This document shows positions 59,381-64,000 of a DNA stretch of 64,000 nucleotides, piece after piece. Source of the DNA: Cupriavidus phytohabitans. GTDB lineage: Bacteria > Pseudomonadota > Gammaproteobacteria > Burkholderiales > Burkholderiaceae. Every line of letters starts with the position of its first letter. The first letter of the stretch is position 1. The position numbers and the translations under genes were made by a program. The stretch is taken from assembly GCF_000426345.1 (NCBI RefSeq), contig NZ_AUFE01000019.1, positions 42,600 to 106,599 of the forward strand, written 5' to 3'. Below the pieces are notes generated by a model. The model saw only the letters and a program-made list of their open reading frames with translations, did no database searches and was not told the origin of the DNA.

Positions 59381-59409
59381 TATCCGGCATTGCTGGCGAA
59401 GTACCGAGG

Positions 59410-59436
59410 AAGGCCACCGCAAGGTGGCCTTTTGCT
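59410..59436 (+). terminator. Rho-independent terminator after the DUF2917 gene
   Basis: A 9-bp stem AAGGCCACC/GGTGGCCTT with a GCAA tetraloop, then TTGCTTG. Confidence 0.85.
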
Positions 59437-59509
59437 TGCCTGCAATCCTCCGCGGCCACCTACTCTATAAGCACCGCTGCGCCGCGCCGTTGGGGTTCTG
59501 CCCCATTGA

Positions 59510-59536
59510 TTGACGTTTACGTCAACGTCATATAAT
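59510..59536 (+). promoter_or_regulatory. icmF promoter with overlapping palindromic operator
   Basis: TTGACG (59510-59515) and TATAAT (59531-59536) form a promoter with a short 15-bp spacer. Between and over it lies TTGACGTTTACGTCAA, a near palindrome of the TTTACGT/ACGTAAA type reported for the MerR-family regulator LiuR of branched-chain amino-acid degradation genes. The short spacer is a feature of MerR-controlled promoters or may simply be weak. Confidence 0.55.
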
Positions 59537-59646
59537 CGACCAGCCCAAGTCCGGGGCAAGCCCGCGCAACTCCAGCCAAGCCGGCACAGAACGGCACCCG
59601 AGGCGGACCTCGCGGTGGCAGCCAACACCCAGAGACGGTGGAGACA

Positions 59647-62600
59647 ATGACCGACCTTTCCGATTTGCATGATGTGCGCCGCGGCGCGCCGCAGCCCAAG
59701 CCGGTGCAGCAGGGCCGCGGTCCGGCCAACAAGGTGCGCTTTGTCACGGCGGCGTCGCTGTTCGACGGCCATGACGCCTCGATCAACATCATGCGCCGCA
59801 TCCTGCAGTCGCACGGCTGCGAGGTGATCCACCTGGGCCACAACCGCTCGGTCGAGGAAGTGGTCACGGCGGCCTTGCAGGAAGACGCGCAGGGCATTGC
59901 CATTTCCAGCTACCAGGGCGGCCACGTCGAGTACTTCCGGTACATGGTCGACCTGCTGCGCGAAAAGGGCGGCGAGCATGTACAGGTCTTCGGCGGCGGC
60001 GGCGGCGTGATCGTGCCGGACGAGATCCGTGCGCTGCAGGCCTACGGCGTGGCGCGCATCTACAGTCCGGAGGACGGGCAGCGCATGGGCCTGGCCGGCA
60101 TGATTGCCGACATGGTGCAGCGTTGCGACATTGACCTGTCGCGCTACGCGCCCACCTCGCTCGATCCTGTTGCCGGCGGCGACCGGCGTGCTCTGGCGCA
60201 GTTGATTACCGCGCTGGAAAACGGCAAGGCCGAGGCCGCGCTGGTGCAGGCGATGCATGCGCAGGCGCAGCAGGCCGCGATCCCGGTCCTTGGCATCACC
60301 GGCACCGGCGGCGCCGGCAAGTCGTCGCTGACCGACGAACTGATCCGCCGCTTCCGCCTCGACCAGCAGGACGCATTGTCGATCGCCGTGATCTCGATCG
60401 ACCCGTCGCGCCGCAAGTCGGGCGGCGCGCTGCTGGGCGACCGCATCCGCATGAACGCAATCAACCATCCGAACATCTTCATGCGCTCGATGGCCACGCG
60501 CGAGGCGGGCTCGGAGATCTCGGAGGCATTGCCGGACGCGATCGGGGCATGCAAGGTGGCGGGCTTCGACCTGGTGATCGTGGAGACCTCCGGCATCGGG
60601 CAGGGCGACGCCGCCATCGTGCCGCACGTGGACCTGTCGCTGTACGTGATGACGCCCGAGTTCGGCGCGGCCAGCCAGCTCGAGAAGATCGACATGCTCG
60701 ACTTTGCCGACTTTGTCGCCATCAACAAGTTCGACCGCAAGGGGGCGCAGGATGCGTGGCGCGATGTAGCCAAGCAGGTCCAGCGCAACCGCGAGCAATG
60801 GCATGGCAAGGCCGAGGACATGCCGGTGTACGGCACGCAGGCGTCGCGCTTCAATGACGATGGCGTGACCATGTTGTACCAGGGTTTGCGCGCGGCGCTG
60901 GCCGAGCGCGGCCTGAAGTTGCGGCCCGGCGCGCTGCCCGAGTTGTGGGGGCGCATCTCTACCGGCCAGAACGTGATCGTGCCGCCGGCACGCAGCCGCT
61001 ATCTGGCCGAGCTGGCCGATACCGTGCGTGGCTACCACCGCCGCGTGTCCGAGCAAAGCCGCCTTGCACGCGAACGCCAGCAGTTGCGCGAATCGAGCCG
61101 CATGCTGCGGGCCGCGCACGGCCAGGCCGACGGCGGCGCCGCACTCGATGCGCTCGCCGCGGAACGCGACACTGCCCTCGGCCAGGTCGAGCGCAAGCTG
61201 CTGGCGATGTGGCCGCAGATGCGCGAAGCCTATAGCGGCGACGAATACGTGGTGAAGATCCGCGACAAGGAGATCCGCACCGGCCTCGTCACCACGACGC
61301 TGTCAGGCACCAGGGTGCGCAAGGTGGTGCTGCCGCGCTTCGAGGACGACGGCGAGGTGCTGAAGTGGCTGATGCGCGAGAACGTGCCCGGCAGCTTCCC
61401 GTATACCGCCGGCGTCTTTGCCTTCAAGCGCGAGAACGAGGACCCGACGCGCATGTTCGCCGGCGAGGGCGATGCCTTCCGCACCAACCGGCGCTTCAAG
61501 CTGGTGTCCGAGGGCATGGATGCCAAGCGCCTGTCGACCGCGTTCGACTCGGTCACGCTGTACGGCGAAGACCCGCACGTGCGGCCCGACATCTACGGGA
61601 AGGTCGGCAACTCGGGCGTGTCGATCGCCACGCTCGACGACATGAAGGTGCTGTACGACGGCTTCGACCTGACCAGTCCGTCGACGTCGGTGTCGATGAC
61701 CATCAACGGCCCCGCGCCGACCATCCTGGCGATGTTCATGAACACCGCCATCGACCAGCAGCTCGACAAGTTCCGCGCCGACAACCAGCGCGATCCCACC
61801 GCCGACGAAGAGGCCAAGATCCGCGCCTGGGTGCTGCAGAACGTGCGCGGCACGGTGCAGGCCGATATCCTCAAGGAAGACCAGGGCCAGAACACCTGCA
61901 TCTTTTCCACCGAGTTCTCGCTCAAGGTGATGGGCGATATCCAGGAGTACTTCGTGCACCACCAGGTGCGCAACTTCTACTCGGTGTCGATCTCCGGCTA
62001 CCACATCGCCGAGGCCGGCGCGAACCCGATCTCGCAGCTCGCCTTCACGCTCTCCAACGGCTTCACCTACGTCGAAGCCTACCTGGCGCGCGGCATGCAT
62101 ATCGACGACTTCGCGCCCAACCTGTCGTTCTTCTTCTCCAACGGCATGGATCCCGAGTACAGCGTGCTCGGCCGTGTCGCGCGCCGCATCTGGGCGGTGA
62201 CGATGCGCGACAAGTACGGCGCCAACGAACGCAGCCAGAAGCTCAAGTACCACATCCAGACCTCGGGGCGCTCGCTGCATGCGCAGGAGATCGATTTCAA
62301 CGATATCCGCACCACGCTGCAGGCGCTGATCGCGATCTACGACAACTGCAATTCGCTGCACACCAATGCCTACGACGAGGCCATCACCACGCCTACGGGC
62401 GAATCGGTGCGCCGCGCATTGGCGATCCAGCTGATCATCAACCGCGAATGGGGCGTGGCGAAGTGCGAGAACCCCAACCAGGGCAGCTTCCTGATCGAGG
62501 AACTGACCGACCTGGTGGAAGAAGCGGTGCTGCAGGAGTTCGAGCGCATCGCCGAGCGCGGCGGCGTGCTGGGCGCAATGGAGACCGGCTACCAGCGCGG

Positions 62601-62946
62601 CAAGATCCAGGAAGAGTCACTCTACTACGAGCAGCTCAAGCACGACGGCACGCTGCCGCTCATCGGCGTGAACACCTTCCGCAATCCGGATGGCGACCCG
62701 GTCCCGCAGAAGCTGGAGCTGGCGCGCTCCAGCGAGGCCGAGAAGCAGAGCCAGCTCGACCGCTTGCAGTCCTTCCAGAAAGCCAATGCCGACGAAGCCC
62801 CGGCGATGCTGCAGCGGCTGCGCCAGGCCGTGATCGACAACCAGAACGTATTTGCGGTGCTGATGGACGCGGTGCGGGTCTGCTCGCTGGGGCAGATCAC
62901 GCACGCCCTGTTCGAGGTGGGCGGGCAGTACCGGCGCAATATGTAG
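59647..62946 (+). CDS. icmF: Fused isobutyryl-CoA mutase IcmF
   Basis: Adenosylcobalamin-dependent interconversion of isobutyryl-CoA and butyryl-CoA, with isovaleryl/pivalyl-CoA as further substrates. In order: B12-binding domain (residues 22-160, with the DxH motif Asp40-Gly-His42 and a GHNRS loop), G-protein chaperone MeaI-like domain (P-loop GTGGAGKSS starting near residue 218, NKFD at the guanine site), linker, and a TIM-barrel mutase from about residue 520. The total of 1099 residues is the fused-IcmF type known from C. metallidurans. ATG 59647 is chosen over a GTG 9 bases earlier because GGAGACA is its SD. Confidence 0.96.
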   Translation: MTDLSDLHDVRRGAPQPKPVQQGRGPANKVRFVTAASLFDGHDASINIMRRILQSHGCEVIHLGHNRSVEEVVTAALQEDAQGIAISSYQGGHVEYFRYMVDLLREKGGEHVQVFGGGGGVIVPDEIRALQAYGVARIYSPEDGQRMGLAGMIADMVQRCDIDLSRYAPTSLDPVAGGDRRALAQLITALENGKAEAALVQAMHAQAQQAAIPVLGITGTGGAGKSSLTDELIRRFRLDQQDALSIAVISIDPSRRKSGGALLGDRIRMNAINHPNIFMRSMATREAGSEISEALPDAIGACKVAGFDLVIVETSGIGQGDAAIVPHVDLSLYVMTPEFGAASQLEKIDMLDFADFVAINKFDRKGAQDAWRDVAKQVQRNREQWHGKAEDMPVYGTQASRFNDDGVTMLYQGLRAALAERGLKLRPGALPELWGRISTGQNVIVPPARSRYLAELADTVRGYHRRVSEQSRLARERQQLRESSRMLRAAHGQADGGAALDALAAERDTALGQVERKLLAMWPQMREAYSGDEYVVKIRDKEIRTGLVTTTLSGTRVRKVVLPRFEDDGEVLKWLMRENVPGSFPYTAGVFAFKRENEDPTRMFAGEGDAFRTNRRFKLVSEGMDAKRLSTAFDSVTLYGEDPHVRPDIYGKVGNSGVSIATLDDMKVLYDGFDLTSPSTSVSMTINGPAPTILAMFMNTAIDQQLDKFRADNQRDPTADEEAKIRAWVLQNVRGTVQADILKEDQGQNTCIFSTEFSLKVMGDIQEYFVHHQVRNFYSVSISGYHIAEAGANPISQLAFTLSNGFTYVEAYLARGMHIDDFAPNLSFFFSNGMDPEYSVLGRVARRIWAVTMRDKYGANERSQKLKYHIQTSGRSLHAQEIDFNDIRTTLQALIAIYDNCNSLHTNAYDEAITTPTGESVRRALAIQLIINREWGVAKCENPNQGSFLIEELTDLVEEAVLQEFERIAERGGVLGAMETGYQRGKIQEESLYYEQLKHDGTLPLIGVNTFRNPDGDPVPQKLELARSSEAEKQSQLDRLQSFQKANADEAPAMLQRLRQAVIDNQNVFAVLMDAVRVCSLGQITHALFEVGGQYRRNM

Positions 62947-62975
62947 ACCCGGATTCACGCGCTGACCGGTAATCG

Positions 62976-63008
62976 CGCAGGGCGGCCGCAGTGAAGGGCC
63001 GCCCTGCG
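62976..63008. terminator. Hairpin after icmF
   Basis: A perfect 12-bp stem CGCAGGGCGGCC/GGCCGCCCTGCG with a 9-nt loop; only TT follows, so it may end transcription weakly or protect the mRNA end. Confidence 0.55.
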
Positions 63009-63102
63009 TTACACTCGAATGCTGCGCCGCACCGTAACTGCGCAGCAAGCGCAACATAGCGCCTGGCGGCAACAAATCCCGAGACAACCGCAAGACAAGA
63101 CC

Positions 63103-63540
63103 ATGGACAGCCAGTACAACCCGAACAATATCTTTGCGAAGATCCTGCGTGGCGAGATGCCGTGCATCAAGGTGTACGAGGACGACGACACCATCGCTTT
63201 CATGGACATCATGCCGCAGGCCGATGGCCATACGCTGGTGGTGCCCAAGGAAGCCGCGGTCAATCTCTTCGACCTGTCGGAGCACGGCGCACAGGCGGCC
63301 ATCGTGGCCACCCAGCGCGTGGCGCGCGCGGTGCGCGCCGCCTTCAGCCCCGACGGCATCTCGATCGGCCAGTTCAACGGCGCAGCGGCAGGCCAGACCG
63401 TGCCGCACATCCATTTCCACATCGTGCCGCGCTACAACGACCAGGCGCTGCGCGGCCACGCGCGCGACATGCAGGAGCCGGAAGTGCTCAAGGGGCATGC
63501 CGAACGCATCATCGCCGCGCTGGGCAAGCAGGCGGACTGA
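63103..63540 (+). CDS. HIT-family nucleotide-binding protein
   Basis: 145 residues from ATG 63103. Histidine-triad hydrolase or transferase of nucleotide conjugates. The triad is in VPHIHFHIVPR, with the N-terminal IFAKILRGEMPCIKVYEDDDT typical of HinT-like proteins. It may be cotranscribed with the next gene, 53 bp later. The frame starting at 63019 is not supported. Confidence 0.92.
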   Translation: MDSQYNPNNIFAKILRGEMPCIKVYEDDDTIAFMDIMPQADGHTLVVPKEAAVNLFDLSEHGAQAAIVATQRVARAVRAAFSPDGISIGQFNGAAAGQTVPHIHFHIVPRYNDQALRGHARDMQEPEVLKGHAERIIAALGKQAD

Positions 63541-63593
63541 AACCAGACATCCATAAGCATCCAGCAAGCAACCAGCAGACAGAGGAAGAGAAG

Positions 63594-64000
63594 ATGGCAA
63601 TCAGGACAGTAGGCATCGTCGGTGCCGGCACCATGGGCAATGGCATCGCCCAGGCCTGCGCGGTAGTGGGACTGAACGTGGTGATGGTCGACATCAGCGA
63701 CGCCGCCGTGCAGAAGGGCGTGGCCACCGTGTCGGGCAGCCTGGACCGGCTGATCAAGAAGGAAAAGCTGACCGAGGCGCAGAAGGCCGACGCGCTGGCG
63801 CGCCTCAAGGGCAGCACCTCGTATGACGACCTGAAGGCCACCGACATCGTCATCGAGGCCGCCACCGAGAACTACGACCTGAAGGTCAAGATCCTCAAGC
63901 AGATCGACGGCATCGTCGGCGAGAACGTGATCATCGCGTCCAACACCTCGTCGATCTCGATCACCAAGCTGGCCGCGGTGACCTCGCGCGCCGACCGCTT
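63594..64000 (+). CDS. 3-hydroxyacyl-CoA dehydrogenase (3-hydroxybutyryl-CoA type), 5' part
   Basis: The gene leaves the window after 135 codons. The N-terminal NAD-binding motif GIVGAGTMGNGIAQ is at residues 7-20, followed by VVMVDISDAAV with the acidic residue that contacts the NAD ribose, and ATDIVIEAATENYDLK with NVIIASNTSSIS. This matches PaaH/Hbd single-domain enzymes. SD GAGGAAGAG precedes the ATG. Its position after icmF fits short-chain acyl-CoA metabolism. Confidence 0.93.
   Translation, partial: MAIRTVGIVGAGTMGNGIAQACAVVGLNVVMVDISDAAVQKGVATVSGSLDRLIKKEKLTEAQKADALARLKGSTSYDDLKATDIVIEAATENYDLKVKILKQIDGIVGENVIIASNTSSISITKLAAVTSRADR

Overview
The window reads as a stretch of the main chromosome of a high-GC betaproteobacterium of the family Burkholderiaceae, most likely Cupriavidus (formerly Ralstonia eutropha group). 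Support: protein families typical of that genus (fused isobutyryl-CoA mutase IcmF, the Co/Ni exporter DmeF, a Kdo hydroxylase, many TctC/Bug-type and MocR-type genes), a Ralstonia-type SAH riboswitch before ahcY, and uniform GC-rich codon use. The species cannot be fixed from the sequence alone. Almost everything is housekeeping or metabolic; there is no prophage, transposase, plasmid function or CRISPR array.

Layout. 1-8.1 kb: 3' end of a subtilisin-like protease, argC, xth and pyrE (divergent), a patatin-like lipase, ppk2, dapF, and two overlapping LpxL/HtrB-type acyltransferases. 8.3-11.6 kb: metK behind a structured leader that looks like a compact SAM-II/SAM-V-type riboswitch, a 1-kb repeat-rich gap with two 131-bp inverted arms, and a Kdo hydroxylase. 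11.9-15.3 kb: a GMC oxidoreductase converging on an AidB-type acyl-CoA dehydrogenase. 15.5-21.6 kb: TPP riboswitch and thiC-thiO-thiS-thiG-thiE-GNAT; thiD lies nearby on the other strand (22.7-23.5 kb) with a PGDYG-family gene. 23.6-27.8 kb: SAH riboswitch, ahcY, a small 4-TM protein and metF, then TfoX-like and Mut7-C genes. Thus metK, ahcY and metF, three enzymes of the methyl cycle, sit within 18 kb, two of them behind apparent S-adenosyl ligand riboswitches.

27.8-42.1 kb: fau, soluble lytic transglycosylase, NDUFA9-like SDR, GST, cca, DUF2905, MidA-like methyltransferase, a pteridine-reductase-like SDR with folB, ttcA, a DUF6279 lipoprotein, glmU and glmS. 42.1-42.5 kb holds what looks like a deletion scar (tail of an MFS transporter abutting the tail of another gene). 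42.5-49.5 kb: outer-membrane-type protein, LysR/Bug pair, Fur-boxed bacterioferritin, tRNA-Cys, GNAT, dmeF, haloacetate-dehalogenase-like hydrolase. 49.7-59.4 kb: two MocR/GntR aminotransferase-fold regulators, each with a repeat-rich operator region, an omega-amino-acid aminotransferase, a GlxA-type regulator diverging from an MFS transporter, and an APC permease. 59.5-64 kb: icmF behind a palindromic promoter, a HIT protein and the 5' part of a 3-hydroxyacyl-CoA dehydrogenase.

No strikingly new multi-gene system was found. The best leads are RNA or DNA elements: the metK leader, the inverted repeat pair with a covarying hairpin, the MocR operators, and the degenerate N-terminal domain fused to ThiE.
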